64,000 bases of DNA. It comes from Rhodosorus marinus. Lineage: Eukaryota; Rhodophyta; Stylonematophyceae; Stylonematales; Stylonemataceae. The notes under the pieces were generated by a model that did not search any database, had not been told where the DNA came from, and saw only the letters and a list, made by a program, of their open reading frames with translations. Position 1 is the first letter of the stretch, and every line of letters starts with the position of its first letter. The stretch spans positions 496,001 through 560,000 of the forward strand of contig JAMWBK010000002.1 of the NCBI GenBank assembly GCA_029953675.1, written 5' to 3'. The position numbers and the translations under genes are program-made. Below are positions 33,806-45,669 of this stretch, one piece after another.

Positions 33806-35985
33806 TCCTCATCCAGCGGGGTTTCCAGACCTTTGACCTCAATCACTCAAACTCTCACCAACCTATCCTTGAGCCCAAACTAGAACTAACCAAACAAAAC
33901 GTCCACACCACGCCAGATCCAAACCAAACCTTCCTGTATCAACCCCTGTCAAGCAGGATGCCTCTTCCCAACCCCAGCACCCGAGCTCAACACCTTCCTG
34001 GCTATAAAACCCTTGTTCCAGGTATCCGTCGGATTTATCCTGCGTTTGCAATACTGTAGGGCTTTTGGGGTAAGTTCTCATCATCTAAACACACTAGCAC
34101 ACCTGCCCATTGCTCCCAGAGAGCAAAACCTCCACAGAAAGAATTTAATCCCTAAACAAAATGGCGCAGAAAAGAAGACAAGGGCAAACATCCAAACCAT
34201 CGAGGTTTTATGAGGAAATTACACCTACTCAGCCCTCTCTGGTTACTCTATAAATTTTATTCACATTTCTCATCTGTAAAACGAATACATTACTTCAACC
34301 AAAAAGCATTCGCCTTTTTTCAATCTGCTTATGTATCCAATTGGTTTTTCTAAAATATCTTGGAGGTTTTGGATTTTCTTGGGATTTCGACCGTATTAAA
34401 GAAATAAATTTTTTTACTAAAGATATCTTTTTTTCTTTCCTTTCTTAAGGGCGCTTTGTTAAGGAACAGTTGCAAAAGGCACACGCTCAGGAAAAAAAAA
34501 TAAATATAGAAAAAAAAGTCACTTTTCCCTATAAAAAAAACAAAAGGACGGCGAGACGCTTTAGGAAACGTTTTAAGTTCTACTACCCCGTCATAAAAAG
34601 TTTTAAAAAAGCCCTTTTCGAAGGTGCAAAATTATCGCCGTTCTGGGTACTGTTTCAAAGAAGATGGGATTGTGCTTTGCAGACGTCCATTTTTGGAGGT
34701 TTGTTGAAAATTTCATACTGTCATTGAAGCCGTATTCTGCTTGGTGAAGTTTTTTAATATAATTTTTATGCTCTACATTTGTTTTGGATTTTTTGGCCGT
34801 ATGGTAGTTGCTAAATAATACTCTTGCCGTTTGGCCGGTTTACGAAGTCCAGCTGAATTGCGGAGCAAAAATCATCACACAAGCAGAAGCTGAGATGGTA
34901 ACTAGTCAATTGAGGGGTTGATCCCTCTCTTACGCTACTTTTTTTTTTTTTTTTCGTTTTCGACGTGGGATGTCCCAAATCATCTATCGGGGAGAGGTTA
35001 GGTGAGCTGATCTTCGTTTTCACCCGCTCCAGCCCTTTCCGATCGTGAGCGTTGAAAAAAACACAATACACTTGGCGCCGCCACGTTAAGTTAAGCTCCT
35101 ACAGCATCGGATCCTTCATTTCCTGCTGTGTTGTCGATTCAATTCAGTACTCTCTTCCCCCCTGAAAACCGGGTTAAGGCCATGCCCTTGAACATAAACG
35201 ACAAAAAGGAAATACTCGCGAACACAATTATTCTTAACACTGTCACTGGCTAGCGTGGAATTTTACCCACACACTTCCCACTCCCAAACTACCCCTTAAA
35301 ACATCGTCGCAACTAAGTAGTGAGAAAAATGAGATTCATATAAACGAACCCGCATTAAGAATCCTGAAAACTATCGAAAAAGAATATTCCTACACGGAAC
35401 TGTAGCGAAAATGTTGATTCTGGCTCGGAATCGAAGGTGGTTAGGAAGACGAGCACAATGAGTTTACTCAGGATTTATAGACGCGGCGGTTGTCGTCATT
35501 TTGATCCTATTAATAGATATATTTGCGCCTTGAACGTTTTTCTTGGTTGTACTCAATTCGTTGCCTGAGGTTGGGAACACGTTCCAGTTTAGTACTGTGA
35601 GCGATCCTGGCTGAGCTTGGATTCACTGAAAAGTGAGAGGTGTAGTAGAAGAAGCGGGCGCTAACGTGGTGGGTGTGGTGTAATAAACACACAGAATAAT
35701 ATACAAACATCCGTCGTATGTTCATTGTCTTCGCTTGACAGAACGAACGCGAGAAACCAGCAAGTTCACGTAGAGCAAAGAACTACGTCCTCTCTGTACA
35801 AGTCGTCAGTGGAGCGTCGCAAGTTTCAGCAGAATCTGCAGGGGTTTTCGAGAGGACCTGCGTGCTTACACGCTCAATCCAAAGACTTTTCGTTGAAATA
35901 GTACCCTAGTACAGGACAGGTACGAAGGGTTTTGATGGGGACGACCATAAAACTTTCAGCCGAAAGCGTAACCAGCCGATAGATA
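33806..35985. other. Long intergenic region, largely AT-rich
   Basis: 33810-34140 is the C-rich, G-poor upstream region of the MYB gene. 34200-34800 is AT-rich with many T and A runs, and a T run lies near 34940. No gene is supported; open frames here mostly lack ATG starts. Confidence 0.4.
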
Positions 35986-36616
35986 TTACAGCGCGGCATC
36001 CTTGAGGTTCAAATCGGGACTGAGGTGGTTTTTTTTGTGAAGGCTTCGGAATTTCAATTTGCAAGCGATTAACGTGGATTTTGTCACCTCGGTTTCAAGT
36101 TTCGGGTTTCTGGAGAGTATTTTGTAGCTGATCTTATTCATCTGATAACTTAAACAGACAAACTCACGCTTCTCAATTACAAAGAAACTAAGACTCGTCC
36201 CTTTCCCTTGTCCTTGCTCACTCTCCCATTGCTTAACGAAGCGGTCAAGTCCTGTCGGCCGCCATGCTAGTGAGTTTCGCGAACGCAGTCGTGTCAGTTG
36301 GCCTTCATTAACATCAACCAAGATCTTTCTGGTAAAATTAACCTTCGAAGACTTGGGGGGAAGCGGTATCCGTGTGCCCCCGCTGACGTCTCCCAACAAC
36401 CCGCTCCGGCCAGCCGCACTTCCCCGTCGAATCACAACAACCTCAACCCTACAGCTGCTTGAGAAAAAGCAAGCGAAATGTAAAACGTGCCGTGAGGCCT
36501 TGCCTGTACGATTCTGTTTACCCGAACGTTTTTCAACAAATGCTCTGCGGCCACACTTTTCCCATCCGATCCGACTAATAGGGAGAGTGGACTCACCCAA
36601 CGAGGCAAAAGTGTAA
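35986..36616 (-). other. Unassigned minus-strand open frame without ATG start
   Basis: A frame of about 205 codons is open on the minus strand but begins at TTG, not ATG. The part encoded near 36110-36450 (with SSKVNFTRKILVDVNEGQ and NSLAWRPTGLDRFVKQWE) looks protein-like. A GTGAGT donor-like site at its 5' edge (about 36597) could mean that it is an intron-exon border. I recognise no family. Confidence 0.2.
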
Positions 36617-37026
36617 AGAAGGGAACGTGAATAGAATTAAGGTTACCAGTGAGATGAACCGGTAGGGAGCGAACTTACCAACAAAAGTGTGAATGAACGT
36701 GAATAGAATTACGGTAGCAGTCATAAACCGTCTAATAACATTTTCGCGGATAGACTATTGAATGAATGTAGACTTTTACAAGATGTCGTATTGAAATTAT
36801 TCAAAACACAGTCCGATTTCCGTCCGATAACCTGTCCGATAAAAAGTCCATATTCAATCAACATTAGTCTAATAATCAATCATCTCCTGTCAACGTATTG
36901 AATCATGATTACCTCTAGACGTGACAAACTACGGCTTCATGTATTGAATAATGATTTCTTCTGAGATGGACAGGCTGTCATTCACAATCTAACGGTGTTT
37001 CAGAGTGCTCAGATTCAAACAGAAGA
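36617..37026. other. Non-coding flank with small repeats
   Basis: AACGTGAATAGAATTA occurs twice (near 36625 and 36695), GTATTGAAT(C/A)ATGATT occurs twice (near 36894 and 36940), and TCCGAT-rich motifs lie at 36806-36850. Their relatives are near 44403-44450 in inverted orientation. No gene is seen. Confidence 0.45.
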
Positions 37027-37167
37027 AGAGGAAGCGAAATGGGATTGATTATGCACTAAAATTGCGGCCTGAGCTTCTGGAAAGGTTTCACTTCGCAAAT
37101 CGATTGTATTATTCCCGCGTTCGTAGCTGAACTGTCTCTACCTCGAACGAATACACAATCCAGAGAG
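37027..37167. repeat. 141-bp direct repeat, left copy
   Basis: Near-identical to 43045-43186, starting at AGAGGAAGC and ending at ATCCAGAGAG. The two copies bracket the Copia element: this one lies directly before the gag-like frame, the other directly after the 3' LTR. Confidence 0.85.
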
Positions 37168-39254
37168 CCCGTCTATCTTTGCTGCAAGGGATGTTTGAGG
37201 GCCACGCCAAATACGAGTGGGCCTTGGAGGTGCTCATCACCAAGGACGTGGACAGTGTCACTTGGGAGCAGATCTGCGAGCGCCTGAAATCAGCTGAACT
37301 CCGTCAACCGAAGAAAGAGTTTTTGTCGCAGTACAGTTATGATCCTCCACAGAGGGACTCCGGACTACATTGTCACCAATGCGGTCGGATGGGATATATA
37401 AAACGGCAGTGTTGGTTCAGCACAGGCGGTGTGAGACGCGGCGCAAAACCAGTCATGCAAGGCTCCCAGAGACATAATAGAGGAAGGTATGGAAGTTCTA
37501 AACCCGGTAAAAATACCTTCAGAGCTGCGGGAAACTCTCGATATCAGCATCCAGGATACCCACAAGGCGACCCGGAAACATTGCTGGCGTTTGGGATGTC
37601 AACACAGGTGTCCAATTGGGACATCGTGCTTGACAGTGGAGCTTCCACCCACATGTTTGGCAACCTTGCGTTGATGAGCAATGTTCGTGGATGCTCCCCC
37701 ATCCGCGTAACCTTGGCCGACGGCACTAGCGTGATCAGCAATCGGGTTAGCGAGGTAGTTATACGATGTCAGGTAAGGAAAGGGAAGAAGTGTTAAGATT
37801 CCAACGAGTACTGCGTGTGGATGGCATCGCACGCAACTACCTCTCAGTTTCGCAGATGACTGCCAACGGAGCGGCAGTTATAATGGGAGCTAATGTTTCG
37901 TTGATTAAATTCCAACGGCAACTGAAAGCTGGTTGCCATCGACAAGGTACTGTTGTTTGAAATATATCAATAGAGGTGAGTCCTTAGCCCAATACGATAG
38001 CCCTTCGCAACAACATGCGAATCTCGGGCATGCTAACAAACGGATGATCTAGCAACTTAAGGACGAATCCTGCAGGAAGTGAAGATCGTCCGTGCCTCGG
38101 TGCACGGACGTCTTTCGCATGCCACAGGGGTTGGCGATATAATACATTCCGACATATGCGGCCCTGTGACCACGAGCGCAACTAGAAAAACATACTTTGC
38201 CATCTTTGTGGACGAATATAGCCGCTTCACGCGCGTTTATTTCCTGCGCAAGAAGAACGAGATGTACCAGCGTTTTAATGACTACAAGGTTTGGTTTGAA
38301 ACGCAGACGGGCACACGGATTAAGGTACTCCATACCGATGGAGGTGGCGAATACGAAGGCCTGGCGAAACAACTCGTCAACCATGGCATTAAATGGGATC
38401 CAACGGCGCCCCACTCACCAGAAACGAATGGATTTTCGGAACGGACGAATCGATCCATCCTTGTTCTAATCCGTTTAATGCTACACCAATCAGGAGTCAA
38501 TGCGGAACGGTGGACACGGACTTTACAACTAGTCCAGAGGCTGTTGAACGGTGGGGCTAGAATGGGACGGAACCAGACAGCCCACGAAGTCTTATACGGA
38601 AGGCCGGATACTATGAAGAATGTGTATCATTTCGGTTGCGAAGTTTTAATTCACCTTCGGAAAGACCAACGAAAAGGGGGGGTTATCGTATATCTGGAAG
38701 GGCTATCCCTTCCAAATGGTAATTACGAGGCGATGCAGCTTGAAACCGAGAAGCTTGTGATCGTCCGGGATGTGATAATACACCCGGACATTTTCCCGTT
38801 GAATAACAAGGACTCCACCACGCCGGTGGTCAACGATGGGATTCCGATGCCTAACGCTGATGAACTGCAATCACTCAACCCTTATAACACGTGGACTTTG
38901 GTGGAGAGACCGAGCGATGCGAAAGTTCTACGCAACAAATTTGCATTTAAAATCAAGCGGTATGCAGACGTCACGATTGAGCGGTTTAAGGCTCGCCTCG
39001 TAGTACGTGGATTCGAACAAGACCGAGACGACTACGATGAAGTCTTCGCCGCAACAGTGCAATTTGAGACATCACTGGTTATTGCTGTCCTCGCACTCAG
39101 TCGCAGGTGGAGGCTCAAACAATATGATATCAAAATTGCCTACTTAAACGGTGTGCTCCATGAGAAAATTTATATGGAGCAGCCCGAAGGATATACTGAT
39201 GGTGCCGACAGAGTATGCCAACTTTAGAATCACGTTCACGGCTCTATGAAGACT

Positions 39255-41575
39255 GGACTTTACTAGCATAGCCTGAAGCGCTACGCAAGGCGTGAAGATG
39301 AACTAATAACTAGGGAGGGAAGCATGCAACCCCACCAGGCGCCGATGGCGCGCCTCGGAAAGCATGTCGCTGGAATATCGCCAAAGGGAGACACTTAAAC
39401 GCCTCAAGAGCGCCAAATATTCAGTAGGATGCTCAGCAAAACATTTCCGCAACCACTCTAAACCCGACTTATCGACGTGACCAAAGCTTTCCACAATGAA
39501 TGGCTGGAACCGGTGAGAGCGACCCTCAGCGCAAGGCAGACTGGCCATGCTCTCAGCATACCGTCGTTCCTTAACTCTTCGAAGGGCTGAAGCCGCGGCC
39601 CCCCGGCGGCGGGCGGCTGCGGTGAGGTGGGCGCTGGCCACGGGGCAGGTAATCGCAAGGTCCACATATGTTGAGCGTCTGGCAGCAGCGTCGGAGACGA
39701 GGAGATCGGCTATACAACGGGGCGGTGCAGAGTCCGAGATTGATCTGGGCAGTTCCGACTCAACCTCAACCGTATGCCCTATCCGAGTCAAAAATTCGCT
39801 GAGGATGTACTTGAGGCGAGTGTGACGCCTCGTACGGAGACCTCTCAACAGTCCGCAGGAACCCAGGAAGTGGTAGCCACAAGCGTCAATCCGACTCTCA
39901 CATCCCTGACAGAAATACGGCCGATTAGAGTGCCACGGAGCCTGTGGCAAACCGAGATAGATTCGTGCGGCAGAACGTAACTGGAAAGCATCGAGCCGAT
40001 GACTCAATGACGACGGTAGAGTGGTTAACCACAAGTGCGAGAGATGGCCTCCCATGCCGCGGAGACGAGCGGCAGTGGTAGGCGGCGTGAGAGGAGAATT
40101 GAGCATGACTGTGTGAGCGGCACTGTGTTGGCCCCAGGTGAGGCTATGTTGAATCACATCAGTGCGGGAGCTCCACAATCGGCTCAAACCCGGGTAGTCT
40201 GCAACAGGTGACCCGGGGCTAGCCTCTCCGTCATCAGCAAGAACTCGGTCGAGGGGAGAATCCTCAATCGCTTCAGCTCGTCCCCATAACAGCTCCCTCC
40301 AGGAACGAAAGCGGGACCTATTTGCGTCCGGCACGGCGTTGCACCTCTGAACGCGTGTTGAAGACCATCATAAATTGTCAAAAGCGGGGGCGGCAGGGTC
40401 ACTGGATCCTCGTTGGTCAAAGCTCGAGCCAAGAGGCAGGTACTTCGCATCTGGAAGGTCACCAACGTTCGCAGCGCGGTAGCCCAGGAGGCAACCGCCG
40501 CTGGCGAGCATACCAGCCTCCGGTCTGCGACGCCGAATCCCCCTAATCGCAACGGTAGAGCGATCTGTGCACGAATCAAGTCCCTGTCGGGAGCAGCTTC
40601 AAGATCGAGGGGCTCATACAAGAGCGTTCCCCAGTGTTGCAGGGTTATCTCGTCGGCTTTAGCCGCGATCCACGAGCCCCAAGCTGGAGCAGGCTGCGCA
40701 ACCAGTAGTTGAGTCTGGGACCGGCACAAAAGCGGGAAAGCAAGCAGGCCGATTGCAGCATGCTGTCTGGTAGGCGCTCAATGGCGTCGGTGAGTTGCTT
40801 GTGCCGTGCCAAAACTCGCTCGCAGGATGCTTGGATAAAGTTGTCAGTCCCCAATCCGACGCCGCGGTGTTCGAACCCTTCACGTTCGCTGATTAGTCGC
40901 AGAGTGGGTGGCAGAGAGGCCAGCGACACGTCCCTCGGGGGGAGCAAGCGACATTTTTCTGTTTCCACAGTCAAACCGACGCGACGTGCAATCGCTTCGA
41001 TCTCGGTCAGCCCCCTAGCCAGGGTCTCAGGGGTGCCCAGCAATGTTACGTCATCGTGGTACGCGCAGATTCGAAGATCCGAGACCTCAGTCGAAAGACG
41101 TAAAAGTACGAGCTGTAGGGCACAGGCATGAAGAAGAGGTCCGCAAGGGTCGCCTTGTTGGACGCCAGTATGGGCTTGAAAAACAGTGCCCTCCGTTGCC
41201 AAGTAGGGGAGGCTCTCCCCTCCGTAAATACCCGATAGAAACGGCCACGCCTCTGGAAATACCCGTCGGAGAACCTCTAGCGCATGCGTCCGCGAGACGC
41301 TGTTGAATGCGTTCCGGAAATCAACCACCAAGACTCCCCACTCCGGCCTACTGGCGCGTTCTAGCTCGATCCCATGGGTGATCAGTTCGCAACCCCCAGA
41401 AAATCCTACCCCTACTTGCAAGGGCGCCATAAAAGCTGTGACTCGCTGGCGAAGGCGCTGGCATAGCCACCTCCGGCTAACATCCATAGGCTCTCCACCA
41501 TCCCGATCGGCCGGAGACGCAGGTGGGCCGGCTGGTGGTCAGGTTTCGTGAGCAAGCAAAGCTGTGCCTGCCGGA
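39255..41575 (-). mobile_element. 5'-truncated RLE-type non-LTR retrotransposon inside the Copia RT gene, copy 2
   Basis: It lies on the minus strand, opposite to its host element. From its 5' side: RT entry LRLRPIGMVESLW (about 41535-41497), a frameshift, then the RT core with LQVGVGFSGGCE, LVVDFRNAFNSVS, TGVQQGDPCGPLLHA and the catalytic AYHDDV (41487-40645), then 40729-40184, then the C-terminal frame 40334-39303. That last frame has a CQGCESRID...GYHFLGSC zinc motif and RCIADLLV...STYVDLAITCP, a restriction-like endonuclease signature. The 3' end at 39262-39290 matches copies 1 and 3. The Copia reading resumes with WRRRTRHALEQF at about 41582. It lacks everything upstream of RT, as is usual for target-primed insertion. 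Confidence 0.85.
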
Positions 41576-42674
41576 GATGTCCCATGGCGCAGACGCACCC
41601 GTCACGCCCTGGAACAATTTGTTAAGGATCCTCAGAAGCGCGGTTTTTCCCAGCTTAAGATGGACTCCTGCGCATTCCAAAACGGGCACGTTCTGATCCT
41701 GTTGTATGTGGATGACATTATTACTACAGGACCTGAGGACGAGATACGAAAAGCTGAAACCGTTCTCAAGAGCCTGTATGAGACACGTGAGCTAGGCGAC
41801 ATTGCCAGTTATCTTGGAGTCCAGTTTCAAAGGAACTTGGGCGACTCCAGAATGCTGATGTAGCAGAAGCCTTATATTGAGAAACTTCTCACAAAAGTTC
41901 GGACTTGAGGAGAGTAAGTCCGTGGATTCACCAATGCTGCCTTCGAAGCCGGAACAACAACCGCTTGTGCAACCGACTATGGACGCCCACAATTATCCGT
42001 GGGCGTTGATCGGGAGTCTTAGTTTTGTTGCCCATCGAACTCGGCCTGACATCCTCTCGGCGGTTCGCGCACTGGCAATGCGCATGCACATCCCCACGCG
42101 TGCAGATTGGGTTGCTGCGAGGCGGATCCTAAGATATTTGAAGGGCACACTCGATCTTGGCTTGGAGTTCTGCCTGAGCCGGAAACAGAACCTGGCTTTA
42201 TATACGGATGCGTCGTGGGGTACCGGTGCGACTCGCCGTTCCACGACGGGTTTCGCGATTTTCGTAGGGAATTGTCTCCTAACATACGCAAGTCGAAGTC
42301 AACGGACGGTGGCTACTTCTGCAGCGGTGGCAAAATTAGTTGCAGTAGCAGACAGATTGCGCAACCTCCGATGGATGAACCAACTACTCACCGAGGTTGG
42401 ACTTCAGACGACTTCGACGACCGTCTACAATGATAATCAATCCTGCCTCAAATGGATTAACGGAAGTGGCAACGCATTACAAAAGCATGTGGACATTGCA
42501 TACAGGTATGTGCAAGAGCAGGAGGATATGAGAAATTACACTTTCGCGTATGTTCCTACGGAAGAGCAGGTGGCCGACATTTTCACCAAAGCTATTTCAT
42601 CACCAGCGTTAATTCGTCATCGGGGAATACTTGAGAGTAACACCTATGCACATTATTGCTGGGATGAGGGGGAG

Positions 42675-43042
42675 TGTTAGGAAATGGTCAGGTCAAGCTG
42701 CACATCGACCACGGTCCAACGACTAGGCTATGTGGACTACGTACCCAAGACTTGTACGTAACCAAGTCTTGTTATGTTTGCTGACAGAGTTGACATCCCA
42801 GTACATGTCCCGGAAATGTGCTGATGGAACCTATGAAACGGGCAGCCCGTAGGCAAGGAACATTCGTGTCAAATCTAGACACAACCGTATCGACTCTGAT
42901 ATGACTTAGAGTAGCTTGGAGGAAACCCTACGAGACCTATATAAGCCAAGCTTGATAGCATACTAGTCAGGGGTACTCCAAGACAATATAATAAAATGAG
43001 TCGTACGTGAAGCACACTGTCTGCTCTACACCTCCTGTTCCA
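42675..43042 (+). repeat. 3' LTR of the Copia element
   Basis: Begins TGTTAGGAAATGG right after the purine tract GAGGGGGAG and can be closed at ...CCTGTTCCA, giving a TG...CA form of 368 bp. It contains a TATATAA-like box near 42950 and AATAAA near 42990. No second copy lies upstream of the gag region. Confidence 0.65.
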
Positions 43043-43044
43043 AG

Positions 43045-43186
43045 AGAGGAAGCAAAATGGGATTGATTATGGACTAAAAATGCGGCCTGAGCTTCTGGAA
43101 AGGTTTCACTTCGCAACTCGATTGTATTAATCCCGCCGTTCGTAGCTGAACTGTCTCTACCTCGAACGAATACACTATCCAGAGAG
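43045..43186. repeat. 141-bp direct repeat, right copy
   Basis: Matches 37027-37167 with a few changes. It abuts the LTR end on the left. On the right it runs into sequence with weak RT-like pieces. Confidence 0.85.
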
Positions 43187-44402
43187 ACCGTTCGAAGAAC
43201 TTTCCTCGATGGCTAGAGAGTACCCTGAATAATGTGGCAGTGGGATTGTTCGGAAACTTCATTATCAACCACAGACTGTGGCGCTGTCGGGCCCTCTTTC
43301 TCCGACGCTTTTCCTTTTATATGTTTCATTGGTACATTATCTGATGGTTCTGCTCAAGGTCAGTACATTCTTACAGATCTTCACAAAGAGCGTGGTACTG
43401 CAGTCCCAGATAACAAAGCCTGAACTCCATAAGCAGCCTAGGTACTCCCTTTCGCTGTTACAAGAGACTTGCCTCATCCACACTGCACCGAAACCAAAAC
43501 GCTCCGTTAAACATGCGAGGGCAAAGCAAGGCGATCAGCCAAGGCCGAATCGGTGGGCAGTTAACCCCTAGGCTAATCCGAAGGACTTCCCCAGGCTCAA
43601 GTTCCTTTGAAGTTTAGTTCATACTTTCAAACCCTCCCCACAAGATAGAAGGTCCCCGCCTCTCCTTGTTCTACTCCTGCCCGGGTTCCTTATGCCATGG
43701 CTAGTCCGACTTCACAAGATATTCATACAGTTCAATAAATTGTTATTTTTTAGTACTGACTAGCAAAGCGAAAGTCCCACCACAAGTCCTAGTAGCAAAC
43801 GACCATGCACGGACACGAGGACGAGGACAAGTGCATTTATCAGTTGCTAGTTGCTCTCCGAGCACTAAACTACTAAAGACGCCTGCTACGCGCTGCGAAC
43901 ATCTAAACGTTGTTCCGCGTTTATTCGCCATAAACGCGAAGCTCAGAGCCGTGTACAGAGCGGAGCCCGTACCCTGGCTCGCAGAAGCGGTCCTTAACTA
44001 AGAATTCCAACAGTCAATGTCCCGAAGAAGATTGAATCTCGATCATCGTCCATCGTTGATTGAAAAATGTCGGACAAGAACTCTTCTATTTTCTATTGAA
44101 TGAATATGAATTGGTTTATTTAATCCGAGGCCGAAAGAAAAAACCCGAGGGGCAAAACGGGACTAAGCACGGCGCAGATCGCGCGCCTCCAACATCAAAG
44201 CAGGAGTTAATACGCCACACATGAAACTTGAACTGGTAAACAACGAGGATAGACTGTCAGGGCGTTCGCGGAACAATTCCCTAAGCCAATGAGAATAATT
44301 TCTATTCAGGTCTGATAAACCTGTATCGGACGCGACCCGGAATTAATATATTGTCCAATTATTACATAATTTCATGTCTTGTAAGCGTTTATTGGTGGGG
44401 TC
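43187..44402. other. Degenerate retroelement-like sequence and spacer
   Basis: 43195-43420 encodes, in two frames, FPRWLESTLNNV and then LSPTLFLLYVSLVHYL, which resemble the mid-RT segment of APE-type LINEs (W-L-x-S-x-L ... LSPTLF-LLY). No longer alignment is possible. The rest shows no gene. Confidence 0.3.
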
Positions 44403-44450
44403 GATATTTATCGGACATAATCGGACATTTTAGTCGGACGGAAATGACTG
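44403..44450. repeat. TCGGACA-rich motif block, inverted relative to 36806-36850
   Basis: The plus strand carries ATCGGACA twice and TCGGACGGAAATGACTG. The reverse complement aligns in order with CAGTCCGATTTCCGTCCGAT and CTGTCCGATAA at 36806-36850, with small gaps. It may be the remains of terminal inverted repeats. Confidence 0.5.
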
Positions 44451-44668
44451 TTAGAGTAGAATCCATACAGCGTAGTTTCTTTAATTGACAGCGGCCCATT
44501 CACACAGTTTTCCCATTCGCTCGCAAACTCGTTGCGCAAAACTTCTTTTTTTGTTTTTTTTGGGGGGGGGCATGACAACGAAACTGTAGTGAATTATCTC
44601 CAACCCGAACGCTCTCTGTGAGGGAGATCTGGCATCTTCGCTTTTTGTTCGTTTCCCAGTAAACTCGG

Positions 44669-44721
44669 AGAAATTACGATCGCCCCCGCCTGTTCAGTAG
44701 AAGGGGGCGATCGTAATTTCT
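44669..44721. repeat. Perfect 19-bp inverted repeat (hairpin)
   Basis: Arms 44669-44687 (starting AGAAATTACGATCG) and 44703-44721 are exact reverse complements, separated by 15 nt. Each arm includes CGATCG and a run of C or G. The flanks are AT-rich and non-coding. It is too perfect for drift in this otherwise decayed region. Confidence 0.9.
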
Positions 44722-45669
44722 ATTATTTCTATATATATCCTAACAGGTCTATATCAACTGATTGCTTGAAGAAATGAACTTTTTGAATCCATCCATCACA
44801 CGCCCTCACTCATGGATTAAGGAACTGATTATTGCATATAGACAAAAGCACACCCAAAAGGATTCCCAACGAAAAACCTGCCAAGCAACCAATAAAAAAA
44901 TGGGATACGCAGGAAGCTCGCTCTGGCACCTACCTCACCATTATCCAATTGAATTAGTTTATAATTTTGATTGACGTGACGGGAGTTGGTTTGAAAAACA
45001 AAAGGTCCAAAAAGTCAAAAAGGTCGAATTGGTTTTTTGCCTTTTTCCGCTGGTTCGATAGATGTTCCTTGAAGATCTCTCTGTGTACATGTTCTTGCTC
45101 TTTGAGTTTCAGAATAAATTCGTTTGTTCTTTCTTGCGATCGCTGTGCGCCGTTTTGACTGTGTGATGTGTGAGCGTGAAAAATTGTAACGCTTTTTTTG
45201 CTTTCCAATAGTTGCATTGCGGTTAGAGTGCCTTCCTTTTCTTTCATTTTTAGAAGTACGAATATCATCACGAGAACTTGTAATCCATAAACATTTAGAT
45301 GCATCGAATATTCGTATAAAACGTTTATTTCTATAGTGTAAATTGGAGCTATTGGTTGCCGAAGATATAAACCCCATTTCTACTTTTTCTAGATTTAAAT
45401 AGAGGAAATCGTGTATAGAGTAAGCAGAGAAGTCTGTGTATTTGTAATTTCCTCGTAAAACCTGAAGGTTTGGACGTTTCCCGCCCTCTCTTTTGTTTGG
45501 GCCATTTTGTTTGGGAAACCAATTCCGGAAGCTGCGTGATAATTTGCGCAATGAGTTTTGTGATAGGAATCATATAATGATTAAATAATGTAGGAGTGAA
45601 AGCAATTGGACTTTGATCATCTTGGAGAAGGGGGGGTTGCGCGGTCTCGGATTTGTTTTTCTCGGCCAT
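44722..45669 (-). other. AT-rich region with overlapping open frames, gene uncertain
   Basis: Minus-strand frames start with ATG at 45669 (106 codons, MAEKNKSETAQPP...) and 45304 (116 codons, Lys/Glu/Gln-rich, with RTNEFILKLKEQEHVH). A third frame without ATG bridges them. They could be exons of one small gene, but no clean splice joins them and no family is recognised. Low GC alone can leave such frames open. Confidence 0.25.

Larger units (their letters stand above)
37027..43042 (+). mobile_element. Ty1/Copia-type LTR retrotransposon, broken, without 5' LTR
   Basis: Domains lie in Copia order. Gag end with a CCHC knuckle (CHQCGRMGYIKRQC), protease with DSGASTHM (both in 37179-37796), pre-integrase with a His/Cys region (37766-38070, frame-shifted and with stops), integrase (DGGGEYEG, HSPETNGFSERTNR) and the start of RT (LKQYDIKIAYLNG) in 38079-39227. 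RT resumes with LLYVDDIITTG at 41564-41863, and RNase H follows (LYTDASWGTG, HVDIAYRYV, ADIFTKA) in 41877-42680. The RT gene is cut by a non-LTR element at about 39255-41575. The 3' end has a GAGGGGGAG purine tract and an LTR. I find no matching 5' LTR, and gag is short at its N-terminus. The element is not functional. Confidence 0.9.

Noticed and set aside
45015-45551. Minus-strand frame of 178 codons
   Set aside because: It starts at TTG, lies in AT-rich DNA, overlaps two other open frames and has no recognised domain.
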